From: Colias croceus
Lineage: Eukaryota > Arthropoda > Insecta > Lepidoptera > Pieridae
Direction: 5' to 3'
Assembly (NCBI RefSeq): GCF_905220415.1
Contig: NC_059551.1
Location: 1,498,001-1,562,000, forward strand
Length of the DNA: 64,000 nucleotides
The position numbers and the translations under genes were made by a program. Below, in pieces: positions 47,101 to 62,100 of this stretch (position 1 is its first letter; every line of letters starts with the position of its first letter). Under the pieces are notes generated by a model. It was not told where the DNA came from. It made no database searches and worked only from the letters and a program-made list of their open reading frames with translations.

Positions 47101-50100
47101 AATATATTTTCATTGGTAACTTTTTCACTTGATCTTGCAGTCAATTAGTAACAAAACGACCCTTGAGCTTGACTAATTGTTTTAATACTTTTAATTTAAG
47201 GATACGCATGGATATTCTTCATGCGCGTTTTCCAGTTTTATCTTTACAGCTTAAGGGGGGTTAGGCGGTCAGCGAAAATTCAGCTATTCGGGCCTGAGGT
47301 AAGCGGTGAGGGGGTCCGCGTTTAGTATGGAATCAACGTGCTCGAAACTAAAAATCGTAAGCGCCATTCACATTTTTATCAAATAGTGAATGAGAATATT
47401 TAGTATTTTCTAAATCTAAAACAGTCAAGACATCGAGAAGGTACATACCTATGTATTTGTGATTTTATACGAATCATTATCGTTAAATACGTTTGTAATG
47501 AGCATTTATATGATATTTTAGAGGTAACTTCAGGATTTTTTTTTATCGAACAAAATTTTTCCAATCGTGTTTTGGAAACAGTCATCCCATCACACATACG
47601 TTCTGTAATACATATTAGAAATTTCAGTGTGAAAAAACTTCAATATTTTCAATTATAGCCCATAGAAAACAGTCCATTTTGCCGTTTTCACCTACTAAGG
47701 GCCCTTAACTATAGTTTCATCATTACTTCGATAAATAGTAGATAGTAAACTTTGTGCGTCCACGCGCCGAATGGTCATCGGTACTGATTGATAGGTTATT
47801 AGGTTATCAATTATCACTTACTACTACGAGCTGTTGCTATGTCACGAAATAAGGGTCAATGATAAGTGGCACCTTGATACGCCAATTTTGCAGATAACTT
47901 GGGTATCCTATTTAATTGGAATCAAGGGCGAGATTATCTGATTTGGCAATGACGAGCAATTTAATTTTGTAGTTCCTAGTTACATATAGTCTGTATTCAT
48001 ATCGTGAGCTTCACTACATAGTATATAAAATAAAGTCGCTTTCTCTGTCCCTATGTCCCTATGTCCTTATGTCCCTTTGTATGCTTAAATCTTTAAAACT
48101 ACGCAACGGATTTTGATGCGGTTTTTTTTAATAGATAGAGTGATTCAAGAGGAAGGTTTAAGTATATAATTTATTAGGTTTTAGACAAAGCGGGCGAAGC
48201 CGCGGGCGGTAAACTAGTTACAGATATTATCTATATCAAGCCAAAATGGTTGGTGGCATTCGTAAAATAAATGAAAACAAAGCTTCCTCATTTATTGCAT
48301 GAGAATGCGACTCATTCAAAGAATTACCTACATTAAATAGCGTAAGATGTAAGAATCGCGATAAAAATTGGCAAAAATAAAGTGCCGTAAGCAGGTCAAT
48401 AACCAGACAATTCCTCTGTCTAGATTGAACAATTGGGACTTAATTTTATCAGAACAATTGGCTGCTGACTTTTTTCTATTGCTTGTATAGGTTCTTAATT
48501 ATTGATTTGGAATATACTACCTATAGATATTTATTGTCCACTCGTTACGCTTATTTACTTCGATTTGATTTTTACCATTTAAATTTTAAGGAATATAAAA
48601 GAATTATTTGTATCATTAATATCACAAGATGGAACCCTCAAAATCTACATACAAGATATTTTTCCCATTTTAGAGCAACAATTTGCACAGCCATAAATGA
48701 TTCTTATTCATTCTTCTAATGATTCATAAATGATTCTTTCTTCAAAATTGTTCTTAAGCGGTGCGTCGCGAATTTAAATAAGATAAATAGAATCTAATTC
48801 CAGTAACAAGGTCGCTGCAGTGTTTACCAACGTGACGGGTCCGTGACGTGACACGGCTACGGCATCTTGCCAGTTGCCAGTTATTGGAAAGTTAGGTTTC
48901 CACGATTGGGGGCTAAAAGTTCCGTGTTTAAGTGAGGAAGGTGATGGTTTTGATTGTTAAGGAAATTATTTTCCGGAAGTGTATCAGTTTATTTTAAAAA
49001 TGCTTATGATGATGCACGTGATTATTGATAGATTTCTTGTATCCCGATTGTGCATTGACTATCAGAATTAAGTAGACCCTGTCCAGAATTAAGTAGACCA
49101 GAAAATGTTCTATAAAGTTCGTACTTTCTATAAAGCACCGGAAATCGATAAGATTCTTTCCACTATCTGATAACCATCGTATTTAAAATGCATTCAACAA
49201 ACTTAGTACGTATGACCTAAATATTGCTCGATAACATAATTATCCATAGTTTCCTTACGATACCTATTAATTGTAAACCTAAACCGTATTTAGCTGAATG
49301 ACTTTCATTTTGAATAGGAGGTAAACATAGTCGATATGAAATGACCACAATAACTGTTAGGGAAACGAAAAGATATCGTCAAGTACAAGAACTTGATGCA
49401 TTTATAAACAGTGAGATCAATGCGCCAGTTCTAGTAAACAACGGTCAAGTTAACACGAGCTAGACGCTCAAGCCGGCACGTGGTCGCTATTTTGTATCGA
49501 TAAGACGGCAGTGGCGCAGACACGTGTGCTAGTGCATGTGTAGGATGGGATATAGTTGATAGACCATGAAGGTAAGGAGATTTGAAATATGGTAAGGAAT
49601 AATAACGATCAGGAGTCCAAGGTATTGTATGGAGATACCTTACTTAAATACCTTAGTATAAGGTCAGGATTCGAGGAAAATGTCAAGCAGGTGTCCCCGT
49701 CATCTAAGGATTTGTACAAAATAGATGTAGAAATGCAACGGTGATATGAAAATTAGGTGTGTAAGGGAAGTGAGGAGAAATGCGAATTGTGTCCTTAGAA
49801 TTTAAAATAATGATAGCATTACGAACCATTAAAGAATTCGGAGAAGATATTCATGTATCCTGGGACTTTCACCAATTATGTTTAAAGACAAGCCAATAAT
49901 TAACAAATGAATAATTGTTATCACCCCGATGAGACTTGAACAGCTTATCTAAGGCGGCAAGAGAGTTCTCAAGTACTAGTTCAAGAGTATGAATGAATAG
50001 ATGCTTGATTGATGAAAAAGTATTAAAGTTAAAAATACTGAATGAAGCCACATTTAGCGTCTGCTCGTCTACGTCACCGTTCGTCGCAGCACCTATAACT

Positions 50101-53100
50101 TCGGCTTCAACGCAAAGTCAATATTATTGTTTGGCTTTGCGAGCTCGATATTTAATTATAACAACTTTTATCACTACTCACTACATAGTATAAAACAAAG
50201 TCGCTTTCTCTGTCCTATGTTCCCATGGCCCTTTGTATGCTATCTTTAAAACTACGCAACGGATTTTGATGCGGTTTTTTTTGATAGAAAGAGTGATTCA
50301 AGAGGAAGGTTTTAGTATATAATTTATAAGGTTTTAGACAAAGCGGGCGAAGCCGCTTGCGGTAAGCTAGTTCAAGATATAATGATAAGTGTTTGGATAA
50401 TTTTTTAATGTTTATTGTTTGGTTTCGTAGTATCGATTGTTGTTATAGTACAATCAAAGTTCTTACTTGATGTTTTAATTTTATTGAACTCTGAAATCTT
50501 ATCTGAAATAGATAAAATTCAATGTAAAAATTACATAATAATTTGGATAAAGACAGTTACGTCATCAACATCATTATCTTTTTCTAGAATTTGTTCTCAA
50601 AGTCGCCTTATCGCGTTTTTCAACAATTTTAATTTTTTTTATCTTCAAATGGGAGATCGTTCAACTTAACCCACATTTTATCATAATGTTCTAGAACAAA
50701 GTTTGTAACGAATGTGACGTAATAGTTTGAAGATGATTAAAGTTTGGAAGGCACAAAAAGGAGTAAAGAACCACGTTATTAAGAAAACCCATCAGAGTAT
50801 TCGATTTTCATTGCTTCATTACACGGATATAGTAGAACACATAAATGATGATGTAAAATAATTTATTACACGTTACATAAGCATATTCATATTATAATAT
50901 GTAATCGTAAGTACTCAGTACTATGACGTCACAGTACTCAATTTATCCCACGAATTACACACAGCTACAACCAAAACATAACAATTTACGTAGAATACAG
51001 AAAAACGCTTGGCACAGATTACATTTATTTTTGGAGCTGCTTTTTTTATGCATTTATACTTATAGTTTTTGTGCTTTTAATAAATTCGTGATGCAGTGCA
51101 GTGACTTTCATCTTACCTCATATTCTGTTCAAATATTTTATGTAAAAAAAAAATAATTATAGGAGTAGGTTCTCAATCCTAACCTATGTGTTTCTTTTCA
51201 CCAATTCTTCGGTAACGAGTTAACTATTTCTCTGGTCTTTATATAGGTTTGATACTTTTAAATCAAACTTAGTCCTTTAAACTAAAAAGCCACTGTTAAG
51301 AAACATCTCCAAGTTTATTTGCTTGATCTGAGTACAGTAGTACTAGACCTCATCCTCAACGACGTATTCTGTAAAAACAATTGACGCAAACGTTTTGCAA
51401 AGAACACATGGACCATAAAGTACACTCAACGTCATTTATCATTACACTAAATTGGACGTAATAAATGTACAGTCGCGCAGTACCGCAGCTGCTGTACAAA
51501 CGATGATGTAGCAGGTACCACGCTATTTATGTTCCCTGGAAGATGTTCAAGCGCGTAATGCATTATATAATTATGACGAGGAACACGTCAGCCGATCGGT
51601 CAATGATAAAGGGTCGTTGATCTTGTTTACGCGACTGTACGAAATGATGAATGATGGACTGAAATCGCCTTCAGCTCTGAGGTATCTAGGGGTCAGGTGT
51701 AGTTATCATGTAAAAAGTACTGAGATGTGAAATTGTTTCGTCTGAGTGCAGTAGCCACTCAGATAGTGGAGAGCACGTGTATGACACAACTGCGTCCAAG
51801 ATTTACGTCTCTTAGGCTCTGAGGCGACAATGTATTGACTTTACTTTCACACTTATTACAAAGTTGTATAATAAACTAAAATTTTGTCTCGTGAAGTTAA
51901 ATTGCCCCAATATAAAAAAAGCTATTAATTACCTATTCAGTTTGTCAGCTGCTAAGCCTCACTATGAAATACAATGTAAATTTTGGGCTAAAAAATAAAC
52001 CCTAATCGAAGTTTGTGGTGGGTCGCCATGATACACCGCAAACCCAGTTTAGTAAAATTTATTAACCATTATGTTAAATGCCAATACCACACATACATTG
52101 TTAAATCACAACATTAGCATTTACATTGTAATGATAACAATTTGTAACATTCCATGAACCGGCAACCCTCACAAATTGCGTAGTCCCAAACTTCGCGTCT
52201 AAAAATAAACCTCTCCAGGCCCGTCAGCGAAATTCTGTATTCGAGAATGGGCACCATCGTCTCGACGATTTCAACCCTGCGGCTAAGTAGCTAGGGTAAG
52301 GTCAAGGTGGAGTGCGCGCATGCGCGGAGGACGACCACAATGGTCTGGTTTTATGTGGTATATGACTTAGTAGATATACGAAACTGCGAAATAGACATGT
52401 CTCACTCACGTGCCTCGTGTTCACGAAAATAAAGTTGTATGTAGATGCGAAGATAGGTTGGTTGGAACAAAATAGGTGCGAAATTGCGCCATGTGTGTTC
52501 CATATTTATCTAGCTTTTGTTAATTTTAAAGCACATCCTAAAAGGTTATTGCGAAATCGTTATTGGCTAAGACTATTGTCGTCCTTAGCATCGTGTTCTT
52601 AAATACATAATCTAGTAGGGACAGCCATATAACCAAATTTTCAAAATTAAACCCTTATACGCCTTGCCACTAAGACATTGCCCATACTCTAATAACTCCA
52701 ATACGAAATTCAATTGGAATTCTTACAATAACCTCAATTAACATAATTTCTATTGAAGAAAAACTGACTAGACACATCGGCTACGAAACAATCGTGTGAC
52801 TCGTGCCTTGAAATTCACACCTTGCCCGTAGCTCAGCTCTGCCAAGGTGAATGAGTTCGCGTCGAGAATTTCGCTTCAGCCACTTCGTTAGAGGATTTGT
52901 TGAAAGTTAGGTCCGGTATGCTAAAAAATATCGCCCACCGCTTGTTCCGTCTTCGCCCGAATTGATCCAGGATTAAAAAAAAAATATAGCCTGTACCACT
53001 CAGTTTTATGCTAGTGTAATTTTTTAAATGGGTTCAATAGATATTGAGCAAAATGATCAAACCTTTACTTTTTATAATACAGGTTGGAAATAGATGGTAG

Positions 53101-56100
53101 AAATTCGACTTCATTATAGGATTTCTCTCCGTCGTATCGCACACCGCACGTTTTGCCATGGAAACATTTATTCGACCAATCTATAAAACCAATGTGTAAA
53201 TTATTGTAATACGAAGCAATTTTATCATCGCGATAGAAGCAACGCTCGTAAATAAAGACGACCCATACATATGAATCTGTAGTTTTTTTGGTAATAACCG
53301 AGATCCATAACAAAAAAGAAAAACATGAAACGCTTGCATTACCAAGGCTTCGTCAATTTATGGACAGTAGGTACGAGATTAGGTAATCAATGATGTAACA
53401 TCATTATTGCGTATATAATAGAATTGCCAATACAGTGTAATGGGTACAAGCCTTAAAACTACTCATACATCAGAATACTTTATCCCAAAATAGATTAAAG
53501 GAGACAAGAGATTGAAATTGGTCACTCTGTCTTTTAAAGTTCCAACAATATACCTATTTCTATGAGTCAAAGTTAATTTATGTACTTATTAAATTTATTT
53601 CTGGAACTAATTAACTTTAAAGCGGTATATATTTTTGTATGCTAAAAGATGTGCTAACGCTAAGTAGAATGTATTAAACTGAACATACTTGCAAACTAGA
53701 CACGAACCGACACAGCCAAAAGAAACCGAATCAATTTCAATAGAAGCATTCGAATAGCCAACCTTGAAGCGTTTAACAGCCGAGGTCATTGATGTTTGTA
53801 ATCTATTATCTGGGTGATTTTTTCGCCGCACGTTTTTGTTTTTGTTGATGGGCCAGACATGTTTGGTCAAGCGATTGATGGGTTGTGAAAATAAAATTTC
53901 CATTGGTATCCTAAAATCTCCATGATACGGGTCTTCTTTTATCTGCTGTTGCATTATGTAATGAAACTACGTATCTAGCAATTATCTGATAGGTACATCT
54001 TCATGGTGTGATCTATTGATATAGTGGATTGAAATCATATCTTCTTTTCCATTAAATTATTTATTTTATGACCGTTGCACAGTAGAAGAAATATACAGCA
54101 GAATACATTATAGCTTCCAATACCCAATAGGCACCAGTCTGTGACCTGTCTGTATTAGTCACAATCAGCCGTTGCAATAATTATAAATAAACATTCTGGC
54201 TTGCCAATTTCTTCCTAAGATCCCCACATGGTAGGAAACGTGACTTCCGTGGGTAGAGATTAGAGAATATTATGAATCAGTAACAGTTGATATCATACAG
54301 CAAATTTTAAAGATAAGATTCAAGACGCTTGGGAAGTTACCACAAGCTTATGTAATTGATTGATAGATTATAATAAATTTGAATGACAATCATACTTTTC
54401 GTCTCATTTAGGAAGAATCTTAGCCGTATTTTGTTGTACATAAGAAAATTATTTATTATCAAGTTTTTGTAAGCTTGCGTTCATGTTTGAACTAAGGCTC
54501 ATAAAATATTATTAACCCGGTTACAGTTTGAACTTAGATCCTGTCCCTACAAAATAACCATGCTAAATTGTAACCATTACTGTTCTCAATTTAGGAAATT
54601 TAATTTAATTACGAAGTTATAAGCAACACCTTAACATTTAGAATTCTGAATTCTAAATAAATTATTTATAAATATAAGCTAAAATTTAAACAGCGTTCAG
54701 TAATCAGCGTCCATCACAATCGTACATAAACGGATCGTTGATTGTTATATAACACCACTTGTGCAAACAATCAATGTCAATAAAGCCTGATGGGTTCAAG
54801 CTCTGACGGTATCGGGACCTTCTAGAAGCGACAATGTAACTGTTTCTGGGTCAATAGTGTCAATTGACAAAGCTGAATCTCTATAGTTTGTATAAGACCG
54901 AAGGGGTGATCGCTTGGCATTTATAGATTCCTGACTTTGAAACTGTTTTCAATCTAAATTTCATTCATCTTTTATCTTTGAGGTATTATCACAGAATACA
55001 TAATAGTAGCTAAACGCTACAGAACGGACACTCTCCGCCTCCCGCCAAAATTAAACACTTACCTCACCCCGCACGATCAGACATAAAATGGTCCATATTT
55101 TTCTACAGGGACGATACGCAACGAAGATTGACAACATTAATCAAATTGACTTAAAGTAATTTTATTATTTTGGATTTGTGATTATCGTTTTCGTAGAAAA
55201 TGGTTAGATATTGTGCTGTTTACGGATGTATTTCATCAGAAAAACGCGAATTTTTTTTACGCTAGTCAAAAATGTGCCAACCATAAAGCGTTAACACACA
55301 CATTTGCAGTCTCTACAGTGTGACTAATCTACTTAGCTCTGTATTCTTCTAAATAATCAGTTGTGGTTTTAAATGTTTATTATTTGCATTTAAGTAACAT
55401 TGTTCACGTTTGAACATAAGTGGCGCCGATAGTATTGCTCAGTTAATTTAAGAGATAATTTGATGCGTTCCAGCTTGTTAGTTTTAATGTATTTTTCGAG
55501 TCATTAGTCCTCTTGAGACTCCTAACCAATCCAAACCGATTTTGGCTAACTGTACTAGATACCAAGTGCCAATATTTTTTTGTCTTTTCATTTACCTAGG
55601 ATATCCTGATAATACACTAATCCAATATAATAACATGAGTTTCTTCAGTTTCCACGCTTCCTTACACTCGCGTGGTAGAAATAGGGAAATATTTAGCAAT
55701 TACACGCACATTTTATATTTTATTAATTCTTGTTTCATTATTTTTCTTTATTGCCTTATTTTAAATCTGCTAACACCCTAATGATGATTAAATCAACAAG
55801 TACTTAGAAATTATTATTCTAATAGGTACATATAGTCTTTCTTCTATAAGGATGATGCTATAGAAGAGGTTCCAGTTCATCATATAATTTAATCCTTCTG
55901 ATCCAACTATGAATGAAGTCTGAAATCTGAACGTGACGATAGATCAAACGTAATTTACAACTTCACACATATTACTGAACAAACTACTCTAATGGAAACA
56001 TTTCTAATTATACACCAGCCATCATAATAGAACGAACGTGCATGATTTATAAATACATGCGAACACGAGTCGCGTATTCATTGCATTATTAACTTCTGTA

Positions 56101-59100
56101 TAAGAACTAATGTTTCAAAATCAGTTCGGAATATTCAATACGGGAAATTGTTGGGTTCGCTTTCTGTACAGGCAAATTGGCCTAATGCGATTACACGCTC
56201 GATTGGTAGAGCTATAGACCGAGTTTCTGGAGCTGGAAAGGGATGTACGGGATGCACCTTATATAGAAGTTTCTAGGGACAATGTAGCGTTAAATTTGTT
56301 AGTAATTTATCCAAGAATTTCTATTAATGATGATAATTCTCTAAATAGTACGGATTCTGGTATGTATGGGCATGTTTCGAATACATGCACCTGCTGATAT
56401 CTCATAGTACAAGTTTGGCACGTAACTCTTTTGGTTATTATTAATCATAACGCAAAAATAGACAGACGAGCTATTCGGTAGTCATTGTATCTTTCAAATT
56501 ATTACATGGTACCAGTTGCTCTGGGCTTATGAGATTTTAACGTGTGACCAGATTTTGAGGGTTTTGGACGGATAATATAAAATAGAAATTTTGTAAATAA
56601 AGTTTGAGTTACATAAGTAGTAAGACGTTAAGTAGTAGAATAATCCCACTTCAGAATTTTAAAATTTCGACCGTGGTATAATCAGATTTTTCTGTACACA
56701 AGCGAAATTCTTGACCGATACCGAAATATATCCCAGCTAATGTAAAACGAGTACCTAAATCACAGGTCTGATAGACAGGTGTAAGCGTAAGTTACAATGA
56801 TATCGATCAGCGCCTGCGCGGTGCCGTGTTGTGACGCAGTACGTTCGTTGTTTACAACTGGGGGTGACTGTGGGGTTTCGATATGATTTCAGCTTGCAGA
56901 GGTTACTTTGGTGACCACTGAAAAGTATGAGGAAGTCCTTGACTACATAGTATAAAACCAAGTCGTCTGTCCCTATGTATGCTTAAATCTTTAAAACTAA
57001 GTAACGGATTTTGTTGCGGTTTTTTTAATAGATCGAGCGATTCAAGAGAAAGGTTTTAGTATACAATTTATTGGGTTTAAGACAAAGCGGGCGAAGCCGC
57101 GGGCGAAAAGCTAGTTGCTTTATATGAAGATGTTATTACGTTAGTTGAATAGGCATTGGCTGTCTGACTGCTTCTCAGGATATATATTATAAAAAAATAT
57201 AAAATGTAGTGTTTTGTTATCGTATCCTCCTCTTATATTGAACAGTTCTTATTACGGTCAGATAGAACTTCCCGCAATACGCAATCATAACTGTTTAAAT
57301 GAAACAGTTAATACGTTATACTAACGTGGTTTCATCTCATTTGTAGATGTTTTTCATCAATGAGTCTGCCATGTAAGGTAAACAGTTTTATCTAAATCCA
57401 TGAGCAAACATAAGAGTGTTTGTATAGTTTAGATAGCTGGTATGAATTCCCAGAACTTTATTGAGATCTTAAGTTAAATTCATGGTTTTAGTGGTTTTTG
57501 GAATGTTTGATGATGAATTGTAGAAAATTTAATTATTTGGTTCAATAATTTAGTTCTTTTATTGATATATTCGCACACACATTACAAGTTTGTGTAATAG
57601 GACGTTGAACTATATTAAATTTTACAAGACTCGATAATATTTTTTAAGAAATTGTAAAAAAGTACATATATTTTATGGAAACAGTAACTTCATCCTCTAT
57701 AAAATCAATTTCATTAAAACATCATGTTTATAGTAAATATTACTACCTACTAATATACCTACTAGTTATAATTCTGTGCTAATATGATAAAATCAATGTT
57801 TGTCACTCTTTCACGCCAAAACAGCTGATCGGATCCGCATGAAATTTACTATAGAGATAGATACCTAATGCTCTAGATTAGCATTTAGGCTACTTTCTAT
57901 GCGGCTACCACGCCAGTGAAGGCACGCTCTAGCTAGTATAATATATTTATTTTTGAAAAATTCGTTGTAAGTTTTTAAGTTGCACAATATAGCTCATGTA
58001 TCCCTAAACGCTGTTCTAATAATATTATCAGAAGTGGGTCACTGGATATAGGTGCTTTGTCCAGTAACCTCATAATCCCACTTCCCTAATGATATTGCAA
58101 ATATGGACATGACAAATAGATTATAATTAGCTATAGATATTCGTGTCGCAGACATTGATAAAATAAGTACATTGAACGTGTGTTTAATGTTTACTAAAAG
58201 ATTATTCTATTGTCTCTTCATTGAATACTATATTTTGATAGTTGACGGTAGACATATAAATAAAAATAAACACTTGCAGATATAAATTAAAATTGAAATC
58301 TACATATTCAATTTGGAAGGGCACAATAGATTAAGATCACAACCCAAATATCGATTTATCGAAATGGAAGGATAGCAACAGACGATAGGTTGATAAATAA
58401 AAGTTACAAAAATATGTGTAGGTACATTTTTCGCTCGTGATATATGTTTTTTTACAAAAAATAAAATTATATGAAAATTATAGACCGAGCAACCGTAAAA
58501 AATCGTAAATATGTCAAAAAAAAAAGTTGTTCTACAATATTTGTTTCTACATTGTTCCAGTGAGAGCAGCATGTTCGTATCGAACAGGCGCTGGATATTG
58601 AAGACGTGCGGCAAGACCACGCCTCTCCGCTGCGTGCGCGCAGTGCTCGCGCTCGCGTACGAGACCGCAGGGCATACGCGCGTGCAGAATGTGTTCTACT
58701 CGCGGCGGGAGTTCGCACGGCCAGAGGCGCAGTTGAAGCCGCACGATAACTTTGATTCTGAGGTGAGATATTCTATAGGTGATAACGTGTGGCTAGACCA
58801 CGCCCCTCAAATGCATGCTAGCGCTGGCGTTCGAGAGTTCTGACCGTTACTCGATAAAAGTTAAAACATAATTATAAGAGCTAACTTTTATCTCCGCAAC
58901 TATTTTGTCTCTCCCATCAACTCTGTGGGCTAGTAAGAAAGTGCGCGCACGTAGCGACGCAACTTCCCATAGAGTTGATGGGAGAGACAAAATAGTTGCG
59001 GAGACAAAAGTTGCTCTTGTGCGCTAGCTGTCGTCGCGAACCACATTACACCTTTTCAAAACAAAAACCTCTTTGACGCGAATACGCGAATCTCAAGGCG

Positions 59101-62100
59101 AATAGCGAGTACACTGTTTACATATTAACTACTAGCTGCTGCGCGCGGTTTCACCCCCGTGGCTCCACCTCTGTTGGTCGTAGCGTGATGACACATAGCC
59201 TATAACCTTCCTCGATAAATGGGCTATATAACAGCGAAAGAATTTTTCAAATCGGACCAGTAGTTCCCGAGATTAGCGCGTTCAAACAAACAAACAAACA
59301 AACTCTTCAGCTTTATAATATTAGTATAGATTATGCGTGTTCGTTATTCGCTTCGCTGTTAAGTTTTCGCACACATGTGTTAATGCAACATAATAATTAG
59401 AAATAAATAATGAGCGGGTCAAATTTTAGGGTTTGTTTACATTTGTAAATAAAAATTTTACTAGACAGGCATGCTCCATTGTAGAACTGGCCTTTGGCCA
59501 TCAGGCGTTGGTGGTCTAATATTATTCGAATATTGAAGACAAAACACATAAAAAATATGTGTATCTTTATGTCTGTTTATCACTTGTTGATTCCTATTAT
59601 GGAACATGGTAATTACAAACCCAGGGGATGTTTATTAAAACGCAAGCTGCTGTGTTATTGCTATATCAAGCTTACTGATGAGAACAATGCTTACATTGTT
59701 TAATCATAGAATAGTACTGAATAGCAATCGATTGTTAACGGTTCATTTTTAAACGTATAATTTAATAGATCATGCTACTTGATTAAGCTTTTATTAATCT
59801 GAAGCCGCACGATGACTTTGATTCTGAGGTGAGATATTCTATAGGTGCTAGCCACGCCCCTCAAATGAAGAACTATGACTTTTAGAAAACAGTATACTGA
59901 TAGATTTTGCCAAAATAAATGCAATAATTACACACATGTAAATTGTAAAGCATCATGATAAATAGTAAGTCCAAGTACATAAATGGATGTTTACTGAAAT
60001 AAATAAACATATCTTTTCAATATAATAATATATTAAAGGTAATCTATACTAATATTATAAAGCTGAAGAGTTTGTTTGTTTGTTTGATCGCGGTAATCTC
60101 AGGAAATACTGGTCCGATTTGAAAAATTCTTTCGGTGTTGGATAGCCCATTTTTCGAGGAAGGTTATAGGCTATATATCATTACGCTAAGACCAATTGGA
60201 GCAAAGCAGGTGAAACCGTGGGGCACAGATAGTAAGTAATAAAATACTAAGAACATAATGAAGAAGCAAGTAACAAAATAAAACATACAATTATTATAAA
60301 ACTAATTGCCAATTATTGTCACAAAGCAATTTGTAAAGGATATCAAGTTTCCACGTAATAATTAATCTTGAATATAGTTTTTCCCCACTTTATATGTCGG
60401 AAAGATTTTATTTATTAAAATCAAATACATTTTCCTTATTATTATCTAATAATTTCTCTTCAGCTATTTAATAATGAATGTGTGCTTGTGTTAAAAATGG
60501 TACTTAACATTTACATTTTTATTAAAACTAAAATCAATAAGTTTTATATAAAATAATTAAAAATCAATTTAACACTATAAAATAACTATAAGTTAAATAA
60601 ATAAAAACTGTTTATAAGACAACAACAGAACTACATTTTTTTGTATGAAGAATTTCACAAATTGATTTGATGAAACATTTATCCAACATGTTTATTTTCA
60701 AAAATGTAGAGGCAATTTCATAGTTAATGCTACTTTATGAAGGATAATTAGAGAATTATTATCATAAAAAGGTTACAATGTAGTTGTCATTCGATATCAT
60801 ATTGAAACAATAGCTCAATCTATACATATAATAAATCTGTAGAATGGTCAATTCTGTACATTGAAAATGTTGAAAAAATAAATACCAGGTGGTGTTACTG
60901 GATCGATACCAAACCCAAATATGTGATTAAATAAATTTTTGTCTGTCTGTCTGTCTTTCTGTCTGTCTGTCTGTCTGTATGTGAAGGTATCACGTAAAAA
61001 CTAACGGTTCGATTTAGATGAAACTTGGTATAATTATACCTTATTATCCTGGGCATAAAATAGGATACTTTTTATCCCGGAAAAATACGTAGAAAAAAAT
61101 AAATCTTAATTTTTCCGCGCGGACGGAGTCGCGGGCGGAAGCTAGTTAATAATATGTATGTTTTACACATTCAACACCCATATCAAATAAATGTTATACA
61201 TTGATGACATTTGCTACCAAGAAATCTTGAATGAGACATATTGTTCATATCATTGTGATGACTTTCCGGAACGAGTGTGATAAACAAAACATTTGGCATT
61301 TGTATCTCGATTCTTATTCGCAAGAGATAAAAGTTCAAATTCGCTTGGCGAGTTGATTCAAAGCTAAATTTCTTCAACATTTTTCCGGGTAGATAGTATC
61401 TATTGAATGTTCTTTATTGTTTGTGGGTTAGAGTTTGCTGTATGTTGTATTAAAGAAAGACATAAGTCCAGTAGGGGAGGAAGTGTAATATTTTTTAGGA
61501 AAGATTAATGCGGGGCAATTATAGTTAATACTGATCATCATCATCATCATCATCATCAGCCCATATACGTTCCCACTGCTGGGACACGGGCCTCCTATGA
61601 GGGTACAGGCCATAATCCACCGCGCTGGCCAAGTGCGTGTTGGCGGATGACACATGTCGTCGAACTTTTTTTTTTTAATTCTTCGACATGTCGGTTTCCT
61701 CACGATGTTTTCCTTCACCGTTCGAGCAGTGGTGATGTTACAACATGCGCAGATAAATTGAAAAATCAATTTAATTCCTGCGCGCTCGCCTGGTCTCGAA
61801 CCCCAGACTTATCGATTCGAAGTCCGAGGTCTCACCACTGAGCCACCACTGCTCTAAAGTTAATACTGATAAACCTATTTAAATCAGAGCATTAGTATTT
61901 TTATAGGTGTATTGACAACCTTTAAAGATATAATAAAAAGTTGTTAACGCTACTAATTGCTTTTAGAGCAATAAATAAACAATAGTTTTCTTTAGATACT
62001 CGTGTTTAAAAGAGTTACCTATGTAAAATTTATACTAATACTAGATTTCCGCCCGCGGCTTCGCCCGCGTTTGCAAAGGAAAACCCGCATAGTTCCCGTT

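Noticed and set aside
53607..53954. 115-aa minus-strand frame in AMD1 intron 2
   Set aside because: No recognisable domain, no clear flanking splice signals or partner exons; composition is that of the AT-rich background.
58467..58718. Arginine/alanine-rich 83-aa minus frame
   Set aside because: Antisense shadow of GC-rich AMD1 exon 3.
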